Origin: Coix lacryma-jobi var. lacryma-jobi
Taxonomy: Eukaryota > Streptophyta > Magnoliopsida > Poales > Poaceae
NCBI GenBank assembly: GCA_009763385.1
Contig: CM019831.1
Span: forward strand, 84,231,845-84,295,844
Reading direction: 5' to 3'
Length of the DNA: 64,000 nucleotides
Below, piece by piece: positions 36,301 through 46,771 of the stretch; within the stretch, counting starts at the first letter, position 1; every line of letters begins with the position of its first letter. The position numbers and the translations under genes were made by a program. The notes under the pieces are model-generated. The model saw only the letters and a program-made list of their open reading frames with translations, was not told where the DNA came from and did no database searches.

Positions 36301-36567
36301 TCACAAGCAGTTCAAGTATACTATGTCCCTGAAGGAATTGATACTGACTGGGTTGCTGCTGTTCAGTCAGTACCAAGAGATGTGTTTGACTTCGATAATT
36401 TGGAGGATGAGCACATAAATAATGATAATGGACTAGTTGTGTACCTACCTAGTCTAAATGGAAATGTGACTGTGGATATTCTTAATGGGGTTGTCCCTTC
36501 TGCTAGAACAGACATAGATGGTATTATGGTTGATCGAAAAAAATCTAAAAACGGTTCTAAAAAGTAA
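33381..36567 (+). pseudogene. TNP2-like CACTA transposase, decayed
   Basis: TNP2 proteins bind CACTA ends and cut and join the element. Exons by splice-site and frame consistency are 33381-35235, 35330-35617, 35704-35800 and 35878-36567. The protein has the tnp2 core with SIHACENDC, TDGFNPFRTMNTSYS, CPDCHSYTCS and FDFMHIGKNV. A DUF4218-type region follows (FKKLSSPVI to MWPVER), then a DUF4216-type region (VVFFKCNWVDN to VYYVPEG). Damage includes loss of the N-terminus, a one-base deletion in an A-run near 33566-33572, and TAG at 34124-34126, about 35451 and TAA at about 36052. Several independent lesions make it a dead copy. Confidence 0.88.
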
Positions 36568-36640
36568 GTCTAGTAAAAAATTGTGTCTATTGTTTTCCTG
36601 CGAGTGTTGCTAATTTATTTGTCCATTCATAGGAGAAAAC

Positions 36641-39600
36641 ATGTCAAGACCAAAAGGAAATACTAAGGATGTCTCTGTCAATGCATATGAGCAACGTCGA
36701 AATGACCAGATTAAAATCAATAACCAGAGGCTTGAAGCTCTAAATCTGCCTCGTATGAATGGTTCAGGGCAGAATGTTCAACATAGTAAAAGAACAAAGG
36801 TTTTGTGCAGACTTCTATTTACTATGACAATCATTGCATATTTCTCAACAAATATTTATACTATTATATGTTTTTCATGTAGAGAACACAACAATCAAGT
36901 GAAGCAGCAATTGGCGGTCACAATTTGCGTAGGTCACAAAGATATCATGCTGAAAATGCAAATGAGCAGATTGAAGAAGATCCAGAGTATCAACCAACTG
37001 GAGATCTTCATGATAGTCCGCCAAAGAAGAGAAAAGCAAGAAGCATCCCTAAGATGGACAACTTATTTGCAAGAACACCAATCATGCCTAAGATCAAGAT
37101 AATGCTCAATGAGTTTGGTCAACCTATTGGAAAGAATTCTAGACAGTTTTCTAGTGCCATTGGTTGTCTAGTGAGAAAGACATTATCAGTTGGGTGTTCG
37201 GACTGGAGGCTCGTTGACATTAAAAAGAAAGACCAAGTGTGGGATGCTTTAAAGGTATTTTTCCTCTTTAATTCTTTGGACCTTGATTTGTATGCTGCTT
37301 GGACTGAGATATAAACTAAACTTACAATGGCAGTGCAGTAGGTGTCCTCAATCTAGCTGTATAGGGCAGTATTGAAACTCATACCTCAAATCGACCACAT
37401 AACAAACAATAGTGTGTTTTTCTAATTTTCTAAACTTTGACCATCTTAATCTTCACTTCTCCTAGCAGTAGAGTGCTTCTGGTGTGCTCTGCCACTTTTG
37501 AGCTAGGATCTTGAGCTCCACATAAAATAAAGACAACAGTCAAAGATTGAAAAAAGTAAGAGTTAGGTAGTGATGCTTGATACTGTGGAGTAACAAAATT
37601 CTTCACACATAAACCAGTTAATTGTTGGAAAATCTGGATTAGCCAATAAATGTACTGCCAACAAACGACCATCTAGGACTGATTTGCTACGTTATTTTCA
37701 TGGCAAATTAGGAAATCTATGACATTGATGAGGCTGCTAAAAACTGGTTTCTGGTAAGTGCTGCAAAGAAGTGGAAGGAATTTAAGGCAACCCTAAAGGA
37801 CCAATTTTTCGATGAAAAAATAACAATTGAGGAACTACAACGAAAACATGGTGACAGAGTTAAAGATACTGACCGGAAGTTCCTCATTAAGCATTGGACC
37901 TCTCCTGAATTTGAAGTAAGTGGTAAATTGTTTATATGCATATTTGGACTTTTGTACTTCAATATATTTGCTAAATGTAACAATTTCTATCCTAGGCTCG
38001 AGTGGAAATCTCCAAAGCTAATCGTGCAAAGTTGGGGATACACCATACATCAGGAAGCAAGAGCTTTGCTTGTTCTAGGCATGAAATGGTATAGAAAATA
38101 TCTCTTGCATTCAGTTTTAGTGTATTATTTTGCTACAATTTTAATACCGAATTAAAACAATTTCAGGGTGTATAGCTAGGGCGCGTGCCTCGAAGTGATG
38201 AAATCTATATCAAAACACATACAAGAAAAAGTGGGGTTCCATTCCAACAAGCAGAGCCAATAATTGTAAGTTGTTTTCCATAAAAGAATTTTAGTCAGTA
38301 ATATTTCTCTCTAGTGTATAAACATCCATATTCAATTTTGCTAGAACAAACTTAAATCAGTTGTTGAAGCCCACCCAGAGTTGATGGAAAGATCAATTCA
38401 GCAAGGTGATGTCTTGGCTGTTGCTTGTGGAGAAAAGGAGCCAAGAGGGTGGGTTCGTGCTTTGGGTCTAGGGCCAACTCCCCAAGATGTTGGTACCCCT
38501 GGTTTGAAGTGTTACAAGTCAACAAGGCTACAAATGGAAGTTCTAACTCGTGAAAAGGTTGAAAGTGACAAAGCTTCTCTAGAACGACGCATACAACAAT
38601 TGGAAGAGGAACTGCGGGATATAAGAAATATGGAAATCACCTCACAGAATGGTTCTAATTCACGAAACCATGTGGTAAGAACTTGAAGACTTTGAATAAC
38701 TTAAGTCATGTTTTAATAATCTATCATTCCTATGCTAGATAATAAGGTGGCATGTGAATAATTCATATTACCCCTCTTTTATTGTTTATGCAGAGCCAAC
38801 GGTCTGAAGAACATGCTGATGAGGCACATCATGCTCAACCATTTGAAGATGACGTTTTGCCAGATATTAATGAAAACTCTGACCACTATGATGAAGATGA
38901 TTTCCTGCTTGTTCCTAGGCCTCCTGCTGGTCGATCTGTGCAACATGCTAATTTCCTATCTGTGCAGCGCGCTGCTGCCTTATCTATGCGTGCTGCTGCT
39001 CTATCAGCGCAGCGTGCTTTTTCACTGCCTGCACAGCGTGCTCCTTCCCTGTCTACACAACCTAGTTCTGCTCTATCTATGTGTGCTGCTACCCTGTCTG
39101 CACATCGTGCTCTTGGCTTGTCAGTTCAGCCTGCTACTGCCCCATCTGCACAACATGTTGCAGCTCTGTCTACACAACCTGTTGCTGCCCCATCCAAGCA
39201 ACCAACTATTGCCTTGCGCGCACAGCTTGCTCCTACCCAATCTGTGCAGCGTCCTCCTGCTTCCTCTGTGCATAGTGTTGTGGGAGGATCAATTGATCTT
39301 CATAGGGAGTACAACGCTACCAGTCCTATAAAAAATGTAGCCCCATCAAAAAAGAATAAAGCCCCTCATGTTTCACCTGATGATCTTGTAATTTTCTTAC
39401 TATAACAGTGATTTCAGTTTTCACAGTTCTATATCTTTGTTCAAGTTTTGCTAACAAGTGCATAAACCATTTCAGGTTGGAGAGGAGGTCACATTATATG
39501 GCTTGCTGCGGCCAGAAGTTGTGGCTAAGGCGGTAGTTATTTCAACAAATCCAAACAGTGTACTAGGAGGTCAACCTCTTGGAAGGCTATTTTGTGAAGT

Positions 39601-39721
39601 TGTTGTGAAGGTTGTGATTAAAAGGGATACATTGTTACCTCGCCCTTATGGTTACATTGAAACTTTGGGTGATGCTAAGTCAATGTCAGTTCAATGGCCA
39701 TACAACAGAGCAATAACCTAG
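36641..39721 (+). pseudogene. TNP1-like CACTA accessory protein, eight exons
   Basis: This is the second CACTA gene, whose En/Spm relatives bind subterminal repeats and assist transposition. Exons are 36641-36799, 36883-37254, 37712-37915, 37996-38088, 38167-38265, 38345-38674, 38794-39387 and 39476-39721. Every exon length is a multiple of three, so all seven introns are phase 0. Features are a plant-transposase (Transposase_24/Ptta) region around AAKNWFLVSAAKKWKEF and HTRKSGVPF, a coiled coil (EKVESDKASLERRIQQLEEE), a low-complexity array of LSxQ(R/P)A repeats in exon 7, and the conserved C-terminal TNP1 block from VGEEVTLYGL to SVQWPYNR. One visible defect is a TAG at 38173-38175 in exon 5. 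The gene is otherwise open, so it decayed later or less than TNP2. Intron 2 (457 bp) is the longest. Confidence 0.82.
38941..39275 (+). repeat. Coding minisatellite in the TNP1-like gene
   Basis: Units of about 24-27 bp encode variants of Ala-x-Leu-Ser-x-Gln-x-Ala, repeated a dozen times in exon 7. Copies are imperfect, and frame is kept throughout. Confidence 0.8.
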
Positions 39722-40015
39722 ACATGGCTTTGCTTCTTTTATATATGTGATAAGTGAACAAAGTTTCTAATTAATTATATTTCTAATAGTTGAAGCCTAG
39801 CAAGGCATCACGTTCATACCAGCCTATGACACGTATGTTTTTTTCCTCAATTTTACTTTCACCAAACTGGAGATTGTGATGTTGATAGTTGATAAGAATT
39901 GTTTGATAATGTTGAGTTAGTCAATTATATTTAAACTCAGTCTCCTCTGTATTCTTGAACTAGCTGAAATCTGCAATTGAACCTTCTTATCTACCAGATC
40001 TCTGTAGTGGACATA

Positions 40016-40270
40016 CTCCCTCCGTCCCTAAAAAAGAGTCATTCTCGCTTCCCGAAAAGTCAACAGACTTCAACGTTTGACCAAATATATATAATAAAAT
40101 ATTGATATTTATGGTACATAATTAGTATCATTGGATAGATTTTTGAATATACTTTTATAATAAACTTATTTGGAGATGAAAATATTGCACAAATTTTGTA
40201 TAAACTCAGTCAAAGTTGAGAAAGTTTGACCAACACGCATCCCATAGCGACACTATTTTTGGGACGGAGT
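40016..40270. mobile_element. Stowaway-like MITE inside the CACTA element
   Basis: The left end CTCCCTCCGTCCCTAAAAAA and right end TTTTTGGGACGGAG are inverted repeats next to TA dinucleotides. It lies in the non-coding CACTA 3' region. Confidence 0.75.
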
Positions 40271-41039
40271 AGTATTGACTTAGCATTTAGCAAACAAAAT
40301 CTTAGACTAACTAATACAGTGCAACCATTTTTCATTTATATGTATATATATATAGTAACAGAGGGATAATGGGTGTAAAATGAAGTATATATATAATACA
40401 CTGATAATTGGAAAAAAGAAACATCTAAGTATTATTATGGGTTAGCAATTAGTTAAAGTAGTATTGGCTATCATTCTCCAACTTTGGTAAAAGTTATCGC
40501 TAATTGGATATTTATACTACATTTTAGGTCGTCCTGCTCCTACAAGGTCCTAGGCAACATACCTAATGGTGTCCACAAGTTAAAGTGCTCATCGAAGCTA
40601 CGTCTTATTTTGAACCTATTAGAGATATGACTATGGGCTCATTGCTATTTGAGCAGTGGCTTTAGGAGTTAGTGAGCTAAGCTTTTGGTTACAAGTGGTG
40701 GATGTATGACTTTTGGTCACATGAGGTAGATGTAGGGATGTTGATGGCTTGCACATGCACAAACTTCATGTTTGCGAGCTTCTAATCTATTTTGTACTTA
40801 TGATGTTGAGTTTGACCGACCTTACATTGGGCTACTCATATATGAATGAATTAGTGGTCAATGGTTTGTGCTTATTTTTTGATGCTTCATGTTTCTATGG
40901 TTAATATATGTTGCAATAAATGTGTGTGCATTGATCATAAATTATTTTTGGGTTCCTATGCATCTGATAAGCAATATATATATTGTCTCTATGTAAATGA
41001 TTTGCGTTGGACCATTGGTTGGTAAAAGTATCTGTAGCC

Positions 41040-41242
41040 TCAAACAATGTGTCGGTATTTATAACCCAAATACATTAGACTGTCGGTCGGTAAAAGCATG
41101 TCGGTCGGTATAGGCTATACCGACGCCATTTTCAGCGACATCTAGTAAGGGTCGGTATAGATCTATACCGACCGATTGAACGTCGCTATATCGACCTATA
41201 GCGACCGACAGTGGGTCGCTATTCTGGGGCTGTGGTGTAGTG
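41040..41242 (-). repeat. CACTA right terminal and subterminal repeats
   Basis: The terminal repeat CACTACACCACAGCCCCAG is read from 41242 downward. Inside it, GGTCGGTATAG-type and CTATACCGACC-type words recur in both orientations at about 41082-41215. They form two palindromes, TCGGTATAGGCTATACCGA and GTCGGTATAGATCTATACCG. In En/Spm elements such arrays are the TNP1-type binding region. Confidence 0.85.
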
Positions 41243-42285
41243 TTTGAAGAAGTTGATGACTAAAAGAGAACCCTCTCTCTAATGTTTTGCATGGAAATGA
41301 TGAATAGTTGCTCTATCTAATTTCTTTCAAGTACCTAATCTTCAAAGCATGAGTTATCCTAATTAATAATGATGCCTTAAAATAAAATTAAATGCATGGT
41401 TGGCAAATACTTAATCTAAGGTCTAGGTAATTGGGATATGACATGTGATGATCTGAGTTGCTATTATCTTTTTTCTAAACAACATTAGAGTTCTGGAGAT
41501 TTCTAAATATAAACATGACTAATAATTGTATTGAGTTAAATTAAGCTTTGTTGACCCTATGAGTAGTTTATCATGCCATTGAATTGAGATCACTTACACA
41601 TTTCATCCATCTTCCGCATAAATGCTCATAATTATCTGTTGCTACCCTCTCAGAAGTTTGTTAGAAGCATGTGGCTATTAAAAAAAAGAAAGAAAGAAAA
41701 AAGAGTGAAAGATCCGAGGAAATAAAAAGGGACAAGTGTCCGAAACCTCAAAAAGATAGATCCCGATGAAATAAAAAGGGACAAGTGTCTGGAACCTCAT
41801 TAAAATATATATATATATATTTATATATATATATATATCAGAAAAAATGGGCACGTGCCCGACAGTAGAATTAGCCTAATAGCCATATGTCTCTAATAAA
41901 CAGAAGAGAGTGAATATATCCAAAACAGCACCCGACTCCATTTTTTCATACACATGCACTTCTTTATTCAATGATTGGTTGACTTTCTCTTTGGATCCAT
42001 TGTTTAATTTGACAACATATGTATTAAAGCTTTTAAAAAAAATTTAATTAAAATTTCGGGATAAAAGTGAAGTGAAGGAACTAGAGACATAGTGCTTGAT
42101 TTGATCGTTCAATCTTTCAATTACTCAAGATCTAAGGTAAAAGTAATAAGCCCCATGAAGAATGACATAATATATTTTGGAGAATTTTTGTTTAACAGCA
42201 GATATACTTGTTGGAAGTGAAGATATTGAAGCAACTCCTGACCTATTGTTAATTTTTTGGGTTTGCTAAGGGACTAGCAAAAGGT

Positions 42286-42299
42286 AAGCTTGGGGGAGT
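42286..42299 (+). other. Polypurine tract
   Basis: AAGCTTGGGGGAGT lies immediately before the LTR start TGTTGACAC. The same tract occurs on the minus strand at 53294-53307. Confidence 0.8.
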
Positions 42300-43557
42300 T
42301 GTTGACACTGGTTATCTATCAAAATTAAAGGATAAATAAATATGAAAAGGGATGAATTCAATCACCAATAAAGGTTTAGGGTTTTAATTGACAATATTCC
42401 ATGAGTTTTGGTGGATTGTGATTTTGTACGGACTAAACCGGAAAACCAGCACTGATTGCTTCCCCTAGAAGGAAACCAACGCGAGATAACACAACCGCCA
42501 AGTCAGGAATTCTGCAGAAGACTCTAGAGGACACCAGAGGACTCCACGAGGCGGGGCACCCCGAGACCCCGACAGGTGGGACCGACCGGTCTGGTGGGCC
42601 CACCGGTCGGTTGGGTCCCGGGCCCCCATGCCTCCTCCTTCTGGAACCTTCCTCCACCGACCCCGAGGACTCATCTCAGCCCTACGTGAAGTTGGTTTGA
42701 TCTGACGGCCGCGGTTGATCCCTCAGGGCTATATAAGCAGGCCCCCAGGCCTCAGGGTAGAACAAGTCTCTCTTCAGAAAAGTCTACGCCTCATTCAGAA
42801 ACCCTAGAAGAAGACTTCAAGAGCCAACTTTCAAGTAGAATACTAGTTACCCCTCTAGTTTAGGTTTAGAACCTAGTCTTATACTAGAACTAGAAGAGAG
42901 AGAGAGAGAGAGAGGAAGAGATCAAGAAGGAGCTCCGGCCTGTCGGATCAACTTCTTCATCTTGTACCTGCGGATTCAAGTTTATCTTCAACTTGCTTCA
43001 GCGATTGTTTCGGTAATCAACATCTATATTTATGTTTGAGCCATTGTTCTTGTTATTCTTAAGGTTTATGATTCTTTTGAGTACTTTAATTCTAGTCATT
43101 CTAGAGTTAGAGTAGTTGGATAGTGTGAGCGTGGTGCTTAGATTTGATAGCTCATAAATGTCTCCTATAACGCCGGTAGTAGTGGTTGTTCGCAAGGGTG
43201 ACTCTTATAGCCTTGTTGATTCCTCTATAGTCCACTTACCCGTGTGTAGGCTTGGTAGGATTATACATTTGCATAAAAGACTCATACTCTGTTTGTGACC
43301 TTTTATGGCAACTTCCCCACTAAGAATAATATAAACATATCACTCTTAAATTGGAATTAGACAACTTTAGTGATCCCCTCTATACTTCTAGATTCTCCGT
43401 CCTTGTTAGCTACTCAGGGGTTAGACTTTAAGGCTTAACATTATCCGGTTCTTTGGGTTCGATATTAAAACTGGGTTACTCCGGTGAAGTGCTACATCGG
43501 TAGATTTTATCTGTGCGCTTGCGAATAAAGTAGAGTGTGCGTTAATTTATACCAACA
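42300..43557 (+). repeat. Athila-like 3' LTR
   Basis: This 1,258-bp LTR begins TGTTGACACTGG and ends ATACCAACA. It contains a TATATAA core promoter at 42730-42736 and a GA microsatellite at 42895-42913. Confidence 0.78.
42730..42736 (+). promoter_or_regulatory. LTR TATA box
   Basis: TATATAA sits in the context GGGCTATATAAGCA, which recurs in the other Athila-like LTRs of this window at 61452-61458 and, on the minus strand, at 52859-52865 and 59564-59570. Confidence 0.7.
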
Positions 43558-44352
43558 GTGCCCTTGTGGTTTGGCCCTTTGTGATGAGTGATTGATTAAC
43601 GGGCTCACCGGTAGGGGCGAGTGGACAACATGTCTCTTGGCTATGTTGTTGTGCAGGTGTGAGGCTCGGAGGCAATGGTCGACGGAGAGGTGAAGGTCAA
43701 GTAGAGTCATGTCATGCCGATGGACCGGGAGTGGCAAAGGGTGAACATGAGGCTAGGACCGACGGACTGGAGGACCAAGGGACCACCTGCGGTGGCTGGC
43801 ACTTGGCTTCAGCAAGCGAGAGCACATGGGATGTGCGACTGCATCGGCCAAGTCGAGATGGAAGACGATGGCGTCGTGGCACTTGGCAAAGGCCGGATAC
43901 AGGCTTGCACGGGGCAAGTGCCATCAGTCGAGTCAAGGAGGAAGGCGAAGGCGTTGCGCTCGGCGGAGGCCGGACATGCATCGACATCGGTGTCGGTGGT
44001 TGGTGCGTGCGATCCATGCTCCGTCTTCGGTGCGGGTTTGGTAGTTGAGCCTCAGAAAACTACCCGCTACAGTTCTGAGTTTGTGCGGATGCACAGGCTG
44101 TGATTCAGGTCTTGTGCGGATTGTCAATAGGTTTGATGCGCAAGTTCTTTGGCCTGTGTTGTGCAGGTGTCGAGCTCGGAGACGGTGATCAAAGGCAAGT
44201 TGAAGGTCAAGTGTTGGAGTGTCGTGCCGATGGACCAAGGGTGGTGAAGGGCGGACTCGGACGTGGATTGACGGACCGGTGGCCGGAGGATCAGCCATGG
44301 TGGCTGACAGTCTGGGACAACGACAAGTGAAGACTTGTGGGACACGGTGTGG
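43558..44352 (+). other. Probable copia LTR part left of an inserted LTR
   Basis: It holds two diverged copies of a segment of about 130 bp (GTGTTGTGCAGGTGTCGAGC type) near 43640 and 44155. A CCTCAGAAAACTACCCGC stretch resembles one at 46570. This similarity links it to 46481-46713 on the other side of the Sirevirus-type LTR. GC-rich open frames on both strands lack domains. Confidence 0.45.
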
Positions 44353-46480
44353 TGAAAGCCCTAGTTTGGTTTTGGTTAATTGATGAAACCTATTTGGTCT
44401 AATCCTATTGCTAAGCATGTGTGTAGCTTATAAGAAAGGATTGAGACCAAGTCAAGTGGTGGAGCTAGCAACGTGGCAACCATGGAGGATGGAGATGACC
44501 ACCAGCACTCAAGCGATTGAGTGCTCTACCAATGGTGAATTGTGAGAAGAATAGAAGAGATGAAGCAAAGAGGCTCGAAGGCAGAGGTATAACCTATAGG
44601 GCTCTTTGTTTTGGTGTTCAAGACACTTAGCGAGTGTGATCACATTTAGGATACACAGTCGTACTATTAAGAGGAGACAATTCACGGCTTATGTGGTGTT
44701 CAAGTGCCACTAGGAGTTCTCTAACATATCGATGCTATAGACCTAGTGAGTGACTAACAAAAAACCCTTGGAAAATGCTTTGGAAAATGCTAACACACGT
44801 GCACAAGTGTTGAAACACTTTGGTGCTGGCACATGGAAGCAAGGGTAGAAGTTAGAAAGTGGAAGATGCTGAGTTAGGGGCATCGACGCTACTGGCGGCA
44901 GCATCGGACGCTGGGCCGAGCGTCCGATGGCTAACCCTAACTGCTGACAAATGCTGAAGAAGCATCAGACGCTGGCAACGAATGCTGGTGAAACACTATT
45001 GCAGTGTCCGATGCAGGTGACATGGCACGTGCTATCCTTCTAGGGGTCATCGGACGCTGGCCTGCGTCCGATGCGGATCCACCGGATGCGTCCGATGTGT
45101 TTCTGACCTCTCTGGAAGCTCTTTGCATGGTCATCGGACGCAGGGGTTGAGTGTCCGATGCTTGGGTGCTGACGCGTCCGATGGGGCATCATTCTGAGCT
45201 AAAAATGCAGCAGCATTGGAGCGTTCGATGCCTGGCATCGGTGCGTCCGATGTCACTTTAATCGTGGCGCGAAGTAATATGACCATTGGGATCAGGCGGC
45301 TCGAATTCGTATCAGAGGGACACGTGGTGCTCATCGGAGCATCAAACGCTGGGGGAGCGTCCGATGGCCCCGACACCTGCGCGTCCGATGGTCGCGTTTT
45401 CAGCCCAACGGCTAGACCAACTTGTGTGGCCGATATAAGTGGCTTGGCCGTCTCACATGAGTTCTCTCTTGCATATTTTGATCCCTAAGCATTCTTGTGA
45501 GCATAGCCAAGCCTCCTCACTCATCTCTAAAGTTGATTTGATCAAACCAAGTGAGATTGAGTGATCTAGTGCTAAGATTTGAAAGAGTTCATTCTAGTGG
45601 CACTAGTTTTTCGCATCGGCTTTGAGTTTCTTGTTACTCTTGGCATTTGCCAGTGCCTAGACGGCTTGGAGGCATTGAGGTGGTTGTTGGTAAGATTGGT
45701 GATTGTTCTTGGCCACCACCGTTCGTGATTGTGAGAGGTTTTGGAGCCTCACCTCGCCGGAGCGGCAAGAAGCATCCTTAGTGGATTGCTCGTGTCATTG
45801 AGCTACCTCACTAGTGGTAGACTCTTGTGTCGCTCTTAGTGAGCTCGGCTTGGTGCCAATTAGCCACCGGGTCACCTTGTGGTGGTCGACACAACAGGGA
45901 GTAGCGTGCCGGCAAGCACGTGAACCTCAGGATAAATCACCGTCTCCCGCGTGCTTGATTGCATTGAATTGATCATCATATTGATTGGACTTCATTCATA
46001 TCTTGGTGATTGATTCTACTCTTCAGAATTCTCACTGGTGATTGGTCCTTCATAGGCATTCCCGAAGGCTCGGTGAAAAACTCCCTACTAGCTCTTTGCT
46101 CATTTCGTTACATATTCTTGAGCTAGTCAATTGTATTTATTGTACAATTCTTTTGCCATATATCTTGTGTAGACATTTATCTTGCTCATATCATTGTATA
46201 CATAACTACTTGTTGTCTTTGTCTACCTTGCTTATAGAACATATCTTGAGTAGATAGTGTTTAGTTAAGTTGTCTATCATTCTTAGTATACATCTTGTGT
46301 AGCCTTCTTGATTGTGTGATATAGAGATATTAGGTAGAATTGTTGGATAGGTGGCTTGCATCATACTATTAGGCTAGCGCAAAAAGCTTCGCCGTTTGTT
46401 ATACTAATAGTGTTTGCCTAAGAGATTTTGTAGATTTTTAATTAGGCTATTCACCCCCTCTAGTTAATTCGGACCTTTCA
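44353..46480 (+). mobile_element. Sirevirus-type LTR, probably solo
   Basis: It begins TGAAAGCCCTAGTTTGG and ends GGACCTTTCA, so the termini TGAAAG/CTTTCA are perfect inverts. The sequence before the end (GGCTATTCACCCCCTCTAG) is characteristic of Sirevirus LTRs. Flanks are TGTGG (44348-44352) and TGTTG (46481-46485), a possible 5-bp duplication with one mismatch. The alternative is that this is the 5' LTR of the gag at 46772 with a 233-bp insertion before the primer site. Confidence 0.7.
44880..45400. repeat. Array of CATCGGACG / CGTCCGATG palindromic motifs
   Basis: More than ten copies of CATCGGACGC-like and GCGTCCGATG-like words occur in facing pairs. Sirevirus LTRs are known for conserved clusters of CG-rich palindromic motifs in this position. 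Confidence 0.8.
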
Positions 46481-46713
46481 TGTTGTTCGGGTCGAGGACC
46501 TGAGGACACGTGTCAGTGGACGGGGTGCACGGGCGGTGCATCCCTCTACAACTTCTGTTTGGTGGTAGAGCCCCAGAAAAACCACCGGCTGGTCGGTTTC
46601 CGAGTTTGGGCCTCAAAACTTGGGCTGGGGACGGTTTCCATGTTTGGACCTCAAAACCTAGGTGCTGGCAGGTTTCCGAGTTTGGGCCACAAAACTCGGG
46701 GCATACGGTTTCA
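46481..46713 (+). other. Segment between LTR and primer site with three 40-bp repeats
   Basis: Three copies of a GGTTTCCGAGTTTGGGCC-type unit lie at about 46590-46700. The segment ends TTTCA, directly before AG and the primer site, as expected for a copia LTR end. It may be the right part of the host LTR. Confidence 0.5.
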
Positions 46714-46715
46714 AG

Positions 46716-46728
46716 TGGTATCGGAGCC
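46716..46728 (+). other. Copia primer binding site
   Basis: TGGTATCGGAGCC follows TTTCAAG. It is a tRNA-iMet-type site with one A to G change, common in Sirevirus-like elements. Confidence 0.75.
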
Positions 46729-46771
46729 GTGGTCACCGTTTGTTTGAGGCTTAACATCCTCCGGTGTTATA

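Larger units (their letters stand above)
33381..41242 (+). mobile_element. CACTA (En/Spm) transposon, 5' truncated
   Basis: It holds a TNP2-type transposase gene followed by a TNP1-like gene in the same direction, the standard En/Spm layout. The right end is intact: on the minus strand it begins CACTACACCACAGCCCCAG at 41242, with a repeat-rich subterminal zone. The left end is missing. The TNP2 frame begins in mid-domain at 33381, with no zinc-binding N-terminus and no CACTA repeat upstream. Target duplication cannot be assessed. Confidence 0.88.
41243..43557 (+). mobile_element. Athila-like element, 3' end only
   Basis: About 1 kb of 3' non-coding internal sequence is followed by a polypurine tract and the 3' LTR. 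The internal part matches the reverse complement of the 3' region of the element at 51467-59918 (53294-54300). It abuts the CACTA end directly at 41242/41243. No gag or pol is present. An AT microsatellite lies near 41808-41837. Confidence 0.75.

Noticed and set aside
41040..41242. CRISPR-like or tRNA-like repeat array
   Set aside because: The spacing is irregular, the motifs occur in both orientations, and the terminal CACTACACC explains it as a CACTA end.
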